From NCBI RefSeq assembly GCF_016908565.1, contig NZ_JAFBED010000003.1, positions 62,001-126,000 of the forward strand: a stretch of DNA of 64,000 bases. Reading direction: 5' to 3'. The position numbers and the translations under genes were made by a program. Every line of letters begins with the position of its first letter. Positions within the stretch are counted from its first letter, which is position 1. Below the pieces are notes generated by a model. The model worked only from the letters and a program-made list of their open reading frames with translations, was not told where the DNA came from and did not search any database. Below are positions 9,040 through 17,500 of this stretch, piece after piece. This stretch comes from Sutcliffiella tianshenii. GTDB lineage: Bacteria > Bacillota > Bacilli > Bacillales > Bacillaceae_I.

Positions 9040-10224
9040 TTATCCACCCCCTGCCTTGTAATTCCCGATATTTTGTACAGTGATTTCCGAATGAACCTGG
9101 ATTTCGGCGTTTTTCAGTCGTAACGGCCAGTAGGATTTTAGCTTTTTCCAGTTCCCCGGACTTTTTTCGCGCATGATCAAGCCTAATCCAAGAAGATCTA
9201 GCTCATGCTCCTGAGAAATGGCCAGAAGATGGTTGATATTCTTTTGGATGGTTTTAGACAGCTGCTTTTCTAACAACTTGATTTGTTCAGGGTCTTCTAA
9301 ATTGATTTCGCATTTTAATTGACTGATGTCACCGGTGATATTCAAGTTAAAATGATAGATATACTTATCCTCATATATTTCTAACTTCCCTTCTCTAGAG
9401 CGATTGCTAAGTATACGGAAGATAAATAGATCATCCTCCCCTTTTGGACAGCTGGCTTCAATTGAAAACCCAGATTCAGCTCCCTGCAGCATTGACACAT
9501 AAGCAGAATCCCGGTAATCAAGGAAGGCAGCTAGCTGATTCTCCTTGAAAAGTGCCAACCCTCCATAGGCGATATGGGCTGGTCCCGTTGTTTCTAAATT
9601 TCCTTTTTCCTGTCCAATTTTAAGATCTCCTTCAATTTTTATAAAAGGCAAGACGATGTCTTTTCCTTCCTTGATATCGTTCACCTTGATTTCAGAAGCG
9701 GTCCTTGGAATATCTCTGCCTAATTTCTTGAGGATAGATGCGATTTCAAATGCTGAAAAGCCCTCTATAGGGGAATAAACCATTAATAGGTCACTGGCAT
9801 TTACGTCCTGCGATATCACCATATTGGCATTAGCCGGGATCTGTGCAGAGTGCATGACATATTCAGCAATGTCTTTAATTTTTCCTTCTCGAGCGATTTT
9901 TTCACTTATAACAATGACTTCCACTTCCTTTAAATGAATAAAGCGGGATAGGTTGACGGAAATTCTTTCTAATGCAGTATCAATGGTTTTCCCCTTCGCT
10001 TTGTATACAACGTAGGGTGAGTTTGGAATTGGTGTTTTCCCGGCAATGGCAGCAGGATTGATCAATTGCAGCGAAAGCTCATACCCGCCATCTGCATAAT
10101 CGACCCCCATCGCAAATGAAAAAGAAATTTCATTCAACTCATGCTTATCCATCGGGGAGAAGAACGCCGCTATCACTGATAAAAGTATAAAAAGAGTATA
10201 CAGATATTTCATGCTATCACTCAT
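9040..10224 (-). CDS. Spore germination protein, Ger(x)C family, lacking the lipobox cysteine
   Basis: The C subunit of the germinant receptor, 394 aa. N- and C-terminal GerAC domains are recognised from KHELNEISFSFAMGVDYADGG and QLINPAAI, and the later EIYEDKYIYHFNLNITGD. Ger(x)C proteins normally have a lipobox ending in Gly-Cys just before the W-D-R-E-L-N-like block. Here that site reads AAFFSPMDKHELN with no cysteine in the first 36 residues, so the protein cannot be lipidated there. It may stay attached by its uncleaved N-terminal helix. Its start overlaps the gerA stop by 4 nt (ATGA). Confidence 0.88.
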   Translation of the reverse strand: MSDSMKYLYTLFILLSVIAAFFSPMDKHELNEISFSFAMGVDYADGGYELSLQLINPAAIAGKTPIPNSPYVVYKAKGKTIDTALERISVNLSRFIHLKEVEVIVISEKIAREGKIKDIAEYVMHSAQIPANANMVISQDVNASDLLMVYSPIEGFSAFEIASILKKLGRDIPRTASEIKVNDIKEGKDIVLPFIKIEGDLKIGQEKGNLETTGPAHIAYGGLALFKENQLAAFLDYRDSAYVSMLQGAESGFSIEASCPKGEDDLFIFRILSNRSREGKLEIYEDKYIYHFNLNITGDISQLKCEINLEDPEQIKLLEKQLSKTIQKNINHLLAISQEHELDLLGLGLIMREKSPGNWKKLKSYWPLRLKNAEIQVHSEITVQNIGNYKAGGG

Positions 10225-11669
10225 TTACGGCTATTTTTAAAGAGATCGTCCTTATTATATTTTTTGGGCGCATTGATAATCTTCTTTAACGAGAACCTAA
10301 TGAAGGTGTCCTTAAGATCGGTTGTTTTTATAGGCGAGATCGGTGATAAATACGGTACACCAAAGCTATTTAGTGAAGAAAGGTGGTTGATCAGGACAAT
10401 CGTTCCGAGGATGATTCCATATAAACCATAGGTACTTGCCAAAAACACAAGGATATATCTGATGGCTTTGATGGCATTGCCGAAAGGATGAATGGGAACA
10501 GCGAAATTCAACACATATGTTGCTGAAATCATGACGAGTGTGGAAAGCTGTACGATTCCCGCATCTGCAGCCGATTGCCCAAGAATGATTGTCCCGATGA
10601 TCGAGAATGCCAGCATGATGCCAGTTGGCAGTCGGATTGAACTTTCCAATAATACTTCAAAAATTACCATCAAAAGGATGACCTCAATGACCAAAGGCAG
10701 TGGGACTATTTGCCTCTGTGCAGCAAGGCTGACAAGCAGTTCACTCGGGATAAGCTCCTGATGAAACAAAACAAATGCGATGTAAAAAGGGATCAGGAAG
10801 ATCGAAGCAATAAATGATAAGATTCGAATCAGCCTGGTAAAATCGAACATCGAGCTTTCATAATAGTCTTCCGGCGAATGGAAAAACTGGATGAACAGGG
10901 CTGGCACAACCAAAGCATCCGGAGAACCGTCACAAATGATAGCGATTTTCCCCTCCAATAGATGGCCAGCTACTACATCAGGACGTTCAGTTGCCAGCAC
11001 CAATGGGAAAGGCGTGATCTGATCGCTTGAGATGCTTTCCTGTATATAGGAGGAATCGAGAATCGACTTTAAATCAATGGATTTCACCCTGCTTTTCACA
11101 TAACTCACTATTTCACGATCCGCTTTATCAGCTAGGTATAATAAAAAGACCCCTGTACTCGTTTCCTCCCCGATGGTTTGATCCTCAATCGTCAATTGCT
11201 CATTTTTAATGAATCGTTTTATCAGTGAGATGTTATTATTGGCTAGCTCTGTAAAGCCGATTTGTGGCCCCTTTAACACTCGTTGGGTCTGCGGAGGTGA
11301 CAGGGATCTGTCCTTCCAATTTGCTGTATCCGCTGAAATGCACCGGTCTGTCCCATCAATAAATATGAGCGTATTCCCATTTGAGAGCTCTTTAATGGCA
11401 TCATGTAAATCCGTAACCGTTTTGATCTTGGAGATCTCGATCGTATTTTCAATATGTTTTACAGGATTGCCGGACAATTTTTCAAGCTTTAATAAAGGAC
11501 CGAGTATATGCTCCTGTATCACTTTCTTATCGGCAATCGTATCCAAGTACACCAAGCAACCCGAAGACTCAGACGAAAAAAAGAACGACCGAATAATCAG
11601 CTCTTTATTATGATGAAAGGAACTCTGCAAAATAGACAAATTCTCATTTATATTTTCTGATACACTCAT
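10221..11669 (-). CDS. Spore germination protein, GerAA/GerKA family
   Basis: The A subunit of the germinant receptor, about 482 aa. A soluble N-terminal domain runs to ~residue 270 (includes LVYLDTIADKKVIQEHILGPL), then five or so membrane helices and a cytoplasmic tail (SFGVPYLSPISPIKTTDLKD). The ATG at 11669 is preferred to a TTG 87 nt upstream, because the family begins close to the SILQSSFHHNKELIIR block; its ribosome site (GGGTG) is weak. First gene of the A-C-B operon. Confidence 0.9.
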   Translation of the reverse strand: MSVSENINENLSILQSSFHHNKELIIRSFFFSSESSGCLVYLDTIADKKVIQEHILGPLLKLEKLSGNPVKHIENTIEISKIKTVTDLHDAIKELSNGNTLIFIDGTDRCISADTANWKDRSLSPPQTQRVLKGPQIGFTELANNNISLIKRFIKNEQLTIEDQTIGEETSTGVFLLYLADKADREIVSYVKSRVKSIDLKSILDSSYIQESISSDQITPFPLVLATERPDVVAGHLLEGKIAIICDGSPDALVVPALFIQFFHSPEDYYESSMFDFTRLIRILSFIASIFLIPFYIAFVLFHQELIPSELLVSLAAQRQIVPLPLVIEVILLMVIFEVLLESSIRLPTGIMLAFSIIGTIILGQSAADAGIVQLSTLVMISATYVLNFAVPIHPFGNAIKAIRYILVFLASTYGLYGIILGTIVLINHLSSLNSFGVPYLSPISPIKTTDLKDTFIRFSLKKIINAPKKYNKDDLFKNSRK

Positions 11670-11840
11670 ATTAAACACCCAAATTACTTTTTCCCTTAAT
11701 TTTCCCGAACAAAGATTAAATATACAACGGATGATGGGGCCATTCTTGCGTATCAATTTTTGGGGTTAACATGAGGTCCTTGCCATGTTTCCCATTTTTC
11801 ATATTCTAAGACGATTGTTTTATATCATCTTGACAATATC

Positions 11841-11874
11841 AAAAAAAAAGAAGCCCCGAATTTATGAGGCTTCT
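11841..11874 (-). terminator. Intrinsic terminator
   Basis: Minus-strand hairpin AGAAGCC / GGCTTCT followed by nine T residues, 15 nt past the small gene at 11889-12122. Confidence 0.85.
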
Positions 11875-11888
11875 ATATACCAGTATGT

Positions 11889-12122
11889 TCACTTCCCCAA
11901 CCACTTCACCCACAACGGTGTTTCCAAAGCTCCAGTTACAAACCTGTCTCTATCTCCGCAAAATTTTCTAATCTGCCCTCTCCTATTCGGCACCATCAAC
12001 AATGGCAACCGACCTGGATTGAACCAAGCCACCCCGGCCGTTTCAGGACCCTCCTTAATAGGGATCCCTCCTGTAAGGGTTCCGTAAACGATTGTTAACC
12101 AACCTTCAGTTTTAGACATCAT
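11889..12122 (-). CDS. Small conserved-looking hypothetical protein
   Basis: A 77-aa protein that I do not recognise. It contains WLTIVYGTLTGGIPIKEG, then a Gly/Pro-rich stretch and a basic block (RRGQIRKFCGDRDRF). No signal peptide or convincing membrane helix. A run of seven G residues lies about 9 nt upstream of two tandem ATG codons (12122 and 12119), and a strong terminator follows, which supports a genuine gene. It is separated from the GNAT gene upstream by a remnant HAD C-terminus. Confidence 0.6.
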   Translation of the reverse strand: MMSKTEGWLTIVYGTLTGGIPIKEGPETAGVAWFNPGRLPLLMVPNRRGQIRKFCGDRDRFVTGALETPLWVKWLGK

Positions 12123-12146
12123 CTATTTACTCCCCCCCGTATTTAA

Positions 12147-12194
12147 TCAGATGATCCCATACTTTTCCAGCGCATACTTGATTCCGTCTTCACT
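12147..12194 (-). pseudogene. Remnant of a Cof-type HAD hydrolase C-terminus
   Basis: Immediately after the GNAT stop codon, and in the same frame, 15 sense codons read S-EDGIKYALEKYGII and then stop. This matches the typical last residues of Cof-type HAD-IIB phosphatases (a variant of EDGI..AL...G.I). No other part of such a gene is present. I infer that an ancestral HAD gene was replaced or deleted, leaving only its 3' end. Confidence 0.5.
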
Positions 12195-12755
12195 TTATTC
12201 TTCGTTTAGCCTAGTTCTCGCAAATTCATCTTTCAACAACCCGAAAACCAGCATATCGTGATAGTGCCCATTCGTATAAACCATGCTGCGCAGTCGACCT
12301 TCCTCTGTAAAACCCAGGTTTTTATGAAGTCGGATGGAACCTTCATTAAAACTGTACACATTCGCGTTCACTTTCTGATAACGCAATTCATCAAAGAAAT
12401 ATCTTATAACAATCCTTACCGCATCGCTCGCATAGCCTTTTTTCCAATACTCCCTAAATACACTGACTCCATAGCTGAAGGTTCCGTGCCGCGGATCACA
12501 TTTATCTGTAGAAATACTCCCGACTAATTCCCCGTCAAAGTTCTCAATGGCAAGCCGGAAATGGTGGCCATCCCAGCCTTTCTCCGATTCCGCTTCTGTC
12601 CATTGACGAGTTCCCTCTTCCGTTCTAGGACCATATATTACATCATTTAATCTTGCAATCTCAGAATCCGAACCATCTTTATGAAACTTCTCCCAATCTG
12701 ATGGTTGGATTGGCCGCAAGCGGACCAAACTTCCTTTCCAGATGTTATACGTCAT
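12195..12755 (-). CDS. GNAT N-acetyltransferase, RimJ/RimL-like
   Basis: A 186-aa cytoplasmic acetyltransferase. It opens with VRLRPIQPSDWEKFHKDGSD. The acetyl-CoA loop is ...VSVFREYWKKGYASDAVRIVIRYF (an R/QxxGxG/A variant), and the end carries the conserved N-V-F-N-E-G-S-I-R-L-H-K-N-L-G-F helix and EEGRLRSMVYTNGHYHDML. This pattern is that of RimJ/RimL-type enzymes acting on small molecules or N-termini; substrate not deducible. GGAGG lies 7 nt upstream of the ATG. Confidence 0.88.
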   Translation of the reverse strand: MTYNIWKGSLVRLRPIQPSDWEKFHKDGSDSEIARLNDVIYGPRTEEGTRQWTEAESEKGWDGHHFRLAIENFDGELVGSISTDKCDPRHGTFSYGVSVFREYWKKGYASDAVRIVIRYFFDELRYQKVNANVYSFNEGSIRLHKNLGFTEEGRLRSMVYTNGHYHDMLVFGLLKDEFARTRLNEE

Positions 12756-12885
12756 TTTACAGCCTCCATTTTGAAATCAATCTATTCAACACTACCAATT
12801 ATTCCAAATATTCAACTTTTACTCAATCTTTTATTCTATAAAAAAGAAGCCTACCTTTTACAGATAAACTCCATTGACAGCTATC

Positions 12886-13584
12886 TCATTTCACCTGCAT
12901 CAAACCTGTCCAAAGAAAATCCTCACCGAACCTTCCGCTGTCCTGATCCATTTTCTTCATTTCCCTGAACTCGATTACTTGGAAATCGTTGGAGAAAATC
13001 TCTTTTAATCTTTCCTCCGTGTACCCGATTCCACCTTTCATGCTCTTTTCCGTGTATATGTCCCAATCAGGTGTCTCTGGTGCCCCTTTTGTGTTGAAGC
13101 AAACGATGCCGAAGTGGCCGTCTTTCTTTAAGGCATGCTTCACGATTTTTAAGTAAGCAAGACGGCGATGTGGTGGCAAGTGATGAAGCAAGCCGCAATC
13201 GTAGATGAAATCATAGGAATTCGGTTCATATTCAAAATCAAAAACGGATGCACAATGGAAGTTGATGGCCACTCCTTCCGCCTCCGCCCGCTCCTTTGCC
13301 CAGCCAATTGCATTTTCTGAAATATCCAATGCATCCACCCTGCTGCCCATCTTGGTCATATAGATGGCATTTCTGCCAGGTCCACAGCCAAGCTCCAGCA
13401 CCCGCTCGGGCAAAAAGCCATTTTCGTAATAGGATACTAGATTTTCGTCAGCTCCCTGGATTTTAAAAAACGGGATGTCCATGCTTCTGTCTTCATAAAA
13501 GCCCTCCCAAAAAGACTTCGAATCCCTAAGAAACTCGTCCAGCATGCTGTACAGATCCTCATTATTCAAAATAGCTTTCTCCAT
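12886..13584 (-). CDS. Class I SAM-dependent methyltransferase
   Basis: A 232-aa Rossmann-fold methyltransferase. Motif I is VLELGCGPGRNAIYM, with the acidic motif II in VDALDISENAIGWAKERA, then FDFIYDCGLLHHLPPHRR (motif IV region). The C-terminal part WDIYTEKSMKGGIGYTEERL is like thiopurine/tellurite-resistance type methyltransferases, but the substrate is unknown. The start at 13584 has GGGG 8 nt upstream; a longer reading adds six residues without a better site. Confidence 0.85.
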   Translation of the reverse strand: MEKAILNNEDLYSMLDEFLRDSKSFWEGFYEDRSMDIPFFKIQGADENLVSYYENGFLPERVLELGCGPGRNAIYMTKMGSRVDALDISENAIGWAKERAEAEGVAINFHCASVFDFEYEPNSYDFIYDCGLLHHLPPHRRLAYLKIVKHALKKDGHFGIVCFNTKGAPETPDWDIYTEKSMKGGIGYTEERLKEIFSNDFQVIEFREMKKMDQDSGRFGEDFLWTGLMQVK

Positions 13585-13763
13585 AAAATAACCCCTTTTC
13601 ATAAAATAACTTTATATGTAATATTGTACCAATAACTTGAACTTCTAAGGTTACAGGTGGGTTAAAGATAGATTATAAAGAGGAAATTGCACTGTCCGAT
13701 GTACAGGTAATTGAGCCTTCACAGAGGTTTGCTTGCTTACCATTCATATTTTTACCTGGAAGG

Positions 13764-13777
13764 ATACTTATAAGTAT
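13764..13777. promoter_or_regulatory. Perfect 14-bp palindrome in a 287-bp gap
   Basis: The sequence ATACTTATAAGTAT is a perfect palindrome in the non-coding stretch 13585-13890, the size of a dimeric repressor site. No gene assignment can be made. The rest of this gap shows one short open stretch on the plus strand (about 13650-13796) with no start codon and no recognisable product. Confidence 0.3.
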
Positions 13778-13890
13778 GTATATCAAGTTTGAGTGAATTG
13801 AAAGTAATTTACGAGCGTAAGAAGACGTCAGCAATTTTCAAATCTATTCATCACTGTTATATTTGTAATACTTTTGTAATCTATATATTA

Positions 13891-14121
13891 TTAGTTCTCT
13901 CTTATAAAACCAATAACCCCAAAGATCAATCCAGTAAACAACATAAAATATTCAAATCCAGCCAATCTAGTGTTTTCATCTATTATTAAAACTCCACCCA
14001 CTAATATAATGCTGATTCCCATTAACATAAACTTCATCCCTGAAATTTTACTTGTGGTAGCAAGGATCAATATTAATAATCCTACTATTACAAGTAATGG
14101 ATAAGCCACTAGTGCTGACAA
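13891..14121 (-). CDS. Small integral membrane protein
   Basis: About 76 aa with three hydrophobic segments (AYPLLVIVGLLILILATT, FMLMGISIILVGGVLII, YFMLFTGLIFGVIGFI). The likely start is a TTG at 14121, because the GGGAGG site ends exactly at an upstream GTG (14130) and is 9 nt from the TTG. It resembles in layout the other small membrane gene at 15059-15235. Function unknown. Confidence 0.7.
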   Translation of the reverse strand: MSALVAYPLLVIVGLLILILATTSKISGMKFMLMGISIILVGGVLIIDENTRLAGFEYFMLFTGLIFGVIGFIREN

Positions 14122-14221
14122 GTTTCTCACCCTCCCGTCTGTACTATTTATTTCTCTCCAGCAAGAATTAGGTCCGATAAGAATGAGTCCACATCATCCA
14201 TTACTACAAACCTTCTGCCAA

Positions 14222-14974
14222 TTAGCGACCGTCTAACAATCTCTTAATAGCATGTATTACTATATCAGGCTCATCATTCTGTATATAATGGGCACTATGT
14301 TCCGCCATCACAAGCTCACCATTTGTAGAAATGTCTACTAGTTCCTTCTGCATGGCATTCCATAATTCCTGGGATTCCTTCGAATAATGAGCTTTCTTCC
14401 CAGCAGCCAATACCATGACAGGAACCTCTAATCTTGTATTGCATTCTTTAAGCTGTTTCAAGCTTTCCATAAACTCATCATAATTTCCTTCATGGATGAA
14501 TTGTTGGTTGTATGCTGATTGGAACTCCTCGGACATGGTTGGAAGAAACCGCTCCCGGTAATCCTCCGGGGTGGAATCCACAAGGACCATTCCTGCAACC
14601 TCTTCAGGAAAATGCTCGGCAAAAATCCGGACGTTCACTCCGCCGAAGGAATGGCCGACCAGGATATACGGAGGCTTGAAATCGAGTTTTGTTAACATCT
14701 CCTTCAACTCTCCTACCATATGTAAACTTGTTCTAGGGTTGGGGCTTTTTGTGCTTTTGCCTAGTCCCGCTCTATCATATACGAGAACCTGTGTTGACTT
14801 GGATATTTCTGAAATTATGGTATCCCACGCTTTTGAATAGTCCCCATATCCTGCATCCATGATGACTGACGGGTTGTTAGTTTTTTCTCCATAAAGCTTT
14901 GCGTATAAAAGGAATTCTCCGATAGGTACTAGGTGTTCCCTTCCGGTTGGGAACATATTTTCATTGGGTTTCAT
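14222..14974 (-). CDS. Alpha/beta hydrolase
   Basis: A 250-aa serine hydrolase. The nucleophile elbow is VGHSFGG, the acid is probably in VPVMVLAAGKKA, and the histidine in MAEHSAHYIQNDEP. The oxyanion region starts VIMDAGYGDYSKAW. AGGAGG lies 6 nt before the ATG at 14974. The family spans esterases, peroxidases and lactonases, so no substrate is proposed. The 90 bp after its stop hold a short in-frame tail with no recognisable identity. Confidence 0.88.
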   Translation of the reverse strand: MKPNENMFPTGREHLVPIGEFLLYAKLYGEKTNNPSVIMDAGYGDYSKAWDTIISEISKSTQVLVYDRAGLGKSTKSPNPRTSLHMVGELKEMLTKLDFKPPYILVGHSFGGVNVRIFAEHFPEEVAGMVLVDSTPEDYRERFLPTMSEEFQSAYNQQFIHEGNYDEFMESLKQLKECNTRLEVPVMVLAAGKKAHYSKESQELWNAMQKELVDISTNGELVMAEHSAHYIQNDEPDIVIHAIKRLLDGR

Positions 14975-15058
14975 CAAATTCCTCCTGTTTGTGTAGGGAC
15001 TTCCTGCTGTATTCAACCACTTTTATAGACCGCCTTCTGCAACCAGTTATACTATCAA

Positions 15059-15235
15059 TTATTTGTTTGAAACTGGCTTTACTTTATTAAACTCACTACC
15101 AAAGCATCCGACAAATGAAACAACTAATCCAAAAAATGAAATACCAAGTCCAAATGTGGTAGCTGAGCCGCTTGATGTCAAAATGAGTGCAATACCGAAT
15201 AGAATAATTGAAATTCCTAAAAGTGATAAACGCAT
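15059..15235 (-). CDS. Small two-helix membrane protein
   Basis: A 58-aa protein starting MRLSLLGISIILFGIALIL with a second helix FGLGISFFGLVVSFVGCF and a polar tail. AGGAG lies 9 nt before the chosen ATG; the longer reading overlaps the GNAT gene upstream. Unknown function. Confidence 0.65.
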   Translation of the reverse strand: MRLSLLGISIILFGIALILTSSGSATTFGLGISFFGLVVSFVGCFGSEFNKVKPVSNK

Positions 15236-15270
15236 TTTACATTTCTCCTTTTTTGAATAGAATTTTACAC

Positions 15271-15723
15271 TTATAAGTCTTGAACCAGCCGAACCATATC
15301 CCTGCACTGGATCCCGTTTTCATAGATGGCATCGGGATAGTGCTTGATGAAGAAGTCCTGGTCGACACCCACAATCCGGAATCCACATTTTTGATAAAGG
15401 GCTAACTGTCCGATACTTGAATTCCCAGTGCCAATTTCGATTGTTTTGTATCCTTTGGATCTGGCTGCCGCAACCGCATCCAGAACCAGATGCCTTCCTA
15501 CCCCATTGCCATGATGTGCTTCAGTTACTGCTACATTTACCAACTCAACCGTTTCAGGCCGGGTTGGCAGAAGAACATAAACACCAATAATCCGTTCTTC
15601 AAGTTCAGCAACATAGCAATCTCCCCTTGTTAAGTAGTCTTTCACGATCGCTTCTGAAGGATCGGCCAAAAGCAATAATTCCATGGGAGGTTGTTCATTT
15701 TGTTTAAGTTTTCTTATGTTCAT
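15271..15723 (-). CDS. GNAT N-acetyltransferase
   Basis: A 150-aa acetyltransferase. Motif A is VAVTEAHHGNGVGRHLVLDAV (QxxGxG variant HHGNGVG). The GNSSIGQLALYQKCGFRIVGVD segment is the usual motif B helix and loop. AGGAG is 7 nt before the ATG. Substrate unknown. Confidence 0.88.
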   Translation of the reverse strand: MNIRKLKQNEQPPMELLLLADPSEAIVKDYLTRGDCYVAELEERIIGVYVLLPTRPETVELVNVAVTEAHHGNGVGRHLVLDAVAAARSKGYKTIEIGTGNSSIGQLALYQKCGFRIVGVDQDFFIKHYPDAIYENGIQCRDMVRLVQDL

Positions 15724-15769
15724 TTTTTTCTCCTAATAGGTGTGTTTATAGGGTCGCTTTCGATAACAT

Positions 15770-16474
15770 TTAAATTTGCTGCTTCCCTCTTTTCCTCTTA
15801 AAATACCAAACAAGTAATCCAAGGGGTAGGATTGAAGCAGCATAGGGATACCAGGTTTGCCCTTTGCTTGTGGAAGAGTAGTTCGGGTTTTTCTTCAAAT
15901 AGTCTTGCAGATATTCCATTTCCCCCAAAACTTCGGGGGAAATTTCGTCCATATTCACAACATCGGGATTAAGGTTCTCTTCCCAATAGATGATATTCAG
16001 AGGAATAATCGCTTTAGGAGTGATGGGATGAAAATAACCGTCACGCTCCTCAAGGAAAAACAAGATATCCTCGACTTCGGTATTTAGTTCCTCTTCCATT
16101 GACTGAATCATCTCATCCAATAGATAGTCAGATGAACGGTAGCGGAATTCTGCTTCTGAATCAGCGCTTTCCCCTTTAATTCCTGGGGTGGTCACCAGCA
16201 CTGAATCACCTTCGGACTCGCCTTTCAAGTAGGAGGTAACATCAATCTTCCAATCAGTAAAACCTAAATAGATATCTTCTTCGACTTCAGTTTCTTCCAC
16301 TTTTTGCGTTCGTTCTTCGAAAGCGCCGTTAATTTTCCCGACAATTATCAGGTCTGCCTGCTCAACCATTGTTTCGAAAGGAATATCTTCATATAAGGCG
16401 GCATTAGCTTGAGGGATGAGGAGAACCAGAAAGCAGAGCAGGAAGGTAATTGTTTTTTTGTACAAAGAATTCAT
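15770..16474 (-). CDS. Exported protein with C-terminal membrane anchor
   Basis: A 234-aa protein with a signal peptide (FLLCFLVLLIPQANA, cleavage near residue 25). The acidic extracellular domain has strand-like stretches (DLIIVGKINGAFEERTQK, DSVLVTTPGIKGE), and a C-terminal helix plus positive tail (YAASILPLGLLVWYFKRKRGK) works like a stop-transfer anchor. I do not recognise the family. GGAG precedes the ATG. Nothing in the neighbourhood suggests a partner. Confidence 0.7.
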   Translation of the reverse strand: MNSLYKKTITFLLCFLVLLIPQANAALYEDIPFETMVEQADLIIVGKINGAFEERTQKVEETEVEEDIYLGFTDWKIDVTSYLKGESEGDSVLVTTPGIKGESADSEAEFRYRSSDYLLDEMIQSMEEELNTEVEDILFFLEERDGYFHPITPKAIIPLNIIYWEENLNPDVVNMDEISPEVLGEMEYLQDYLKKNPNYSSTSKGQTWYPYAASILPLGLLVWYFKRKRGKQQI

Positions 16475-16625
16475 TCTGTTTCTCCTTTTTCCTATGATTA
16501 TTTTCGTCGCTTTGGTATAAAAAGGGTGTATAACACAATTCTAACATATATTTCCTTTGCGGAACCTAATTTTTTGAGACTGCACGTGATGGGAGGGTTG
16601 GCGGGTTTTGTCGAATAATGCGTTT

Positions 16626-16735
16626 TATCAATATCCGCCCTGTTTTCATTGATAAAATTAGATTTTCATTGATATATGGAAATTCTCATTGATATCGCCT
16701 ACAGAATCGTTGATATATCAAAATTTTCATTGATA
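16626..16735. repeat. Helically phased CATTGATA repeat array
   Basis: Five direct copies of CATTGATA (one as CGTTGATA) begin at 16647, 16667, 16687, 16708 and 16728, that is 20, 20, 21 and 20 bp apart, close to two turns of B-DNA. An inverted copy (TATCAATA) begins at 16626, 21 bp before the first. Flanking bases vary. The array fills most of the 396-bp gap between 16474 and 16871, upstream of the anchored protein gene. It is too short and too degenerate to be CRISPR. Phasing suggests protein binding on one face, or a degenerate dispersed repeat. Confidence 0.75.
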
Positions 16736-16761
16736 TAGGAATTTCCTCTTCCACACAAAGT

Positions 16762-16788
16762 AAAAAACCCGCCATTTTTGCCGGGTTT
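16762..16788 (-). terminator. Intrinsic terminator of the DinB-like gene
   Basis: Minus-strand stem AAACCCG / CGGGTTT with an AT-rich loop, then a short T run, 80 nt past the stop at 16871. Confidence 0.75.
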
Positions 16789-16870
16789 AACACTTCTGAA
16801 TGCCTCTTCTCATAGCCTATTGGCCACATTATTGCATTTCACTATTAAAACGAACAATCCTAAGTAAATT

Positions 16871-17389
16871 TTACGCTTCATTTACTCCTTGTAACCGTAG
16901 TTTCTCCACTAATTCTTCCTTCTGCCGCAGGTGATGGCGAAAATGCATACCAACGAGAGCGTACCATTCCCGAGCATTGAGCCAGCCGAATCCACCATGT
17001 TGCACTTTATTGTTCGGGTTAACGTCATCTAATTTAGTTTTCGACCGTTCCATCCTCTGCATGACCTCGTCGATCCTACTCATAAGCTTTTCTATTGAAT
17101 CTGAATTATTCGGCGGTTCATTCAGTTCGTCCGGGAGTTTAATTTTGATCGGTGGGAATCCTCCATTTTCAAAAAGGCGCTTTCCAAATTCCGTTTTTCC
17201 GAGCGGTTGTTCTTCCTCTGTTGCTGCACAAGCCTCCATATTATCGAGGTACTCTTGGGCAACGAGAATAAGATGGTCGTACATTTGACCGATTGACCAA
17301 ACTCCTTCTAACGAAATATGCCTCAGTTGTTCCAAGGAATAGTTTTGCAGTTCGTTTTTGTATGCTTCAATTAGTTTTAATTCATTCAT
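16871..17389 (-). CDS. DinB-like four-helix metalloprotein
   Basis: About 172 aa, all-helical. The metal-ligand histidines typical of DinB/YfiT proteins are seen in GQMYDHLILVAQEYL (first His) and GMHFRHHLRQKEEL (last pair). Family members include bacillithiol-dependent transferases, but many are uncharacterised. The ATG at 17389 is preceded by AGGAGGG; the longer TTG reading would overlap the upstream terminator. Confidence 0.8.
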   Translation of the reverse strand: MNELKLIEAYKNELQNYSLEQLRHISLEGVWSIGQMYDHLILVAQEYLDNMEACAATEEEQPLGKTEFGKRLFENGGFPPIKIKLPDELNEPPNNSDSIEKLMSRIDEVMQRMERSKTKLDDVNPNNKVQHGGFGWLNAREWYALVGMHFRHHLRQKEELVEKLRLQGVNEA

Positions 17390-17452
17390 TTTATTAGCCT
17401 TCCCTCCTTTACCCTTAATCGATTGCCGTGACCATCTTTTAATAAGATTCAA

Positions 17453-17487
17453 CAAAAAGAGCGTTAACCCTTTATGGATTAACGCTC
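17453..17487 (-). terminator. Intrinsic terminator of the IDEAL-domain gene
   Basis: Minus-strand stem GAGCGTTAATCC / GGGTTAACGCTC with loop ATAAA, then TTTTTG. The core is nearly identical to the hairpin at 19697-19725. Confidence 0.88.
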
Positions 17488-17500
17488 CCTGCTAATTATT

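Noticed and set aside
13585-13890. Open stretch on the plus strand near 13650-13796
   Set aside because: No start codon or ribosome site and no recognised product; left as non-coding.
14131-14221. Minus-strand tail reading RRFVVMDDVDSFLSDLILAGEK after the alpha/beta hydrolase
   Set aside because: Too short to assign, no start or family; could be another 3' remnant, but evidence is weak.
16626-16735. CRISPR array
   Set aside because: Repeat core is only 8 bp, units are 20-21 bp with variable flanks, and no cas gene is present.
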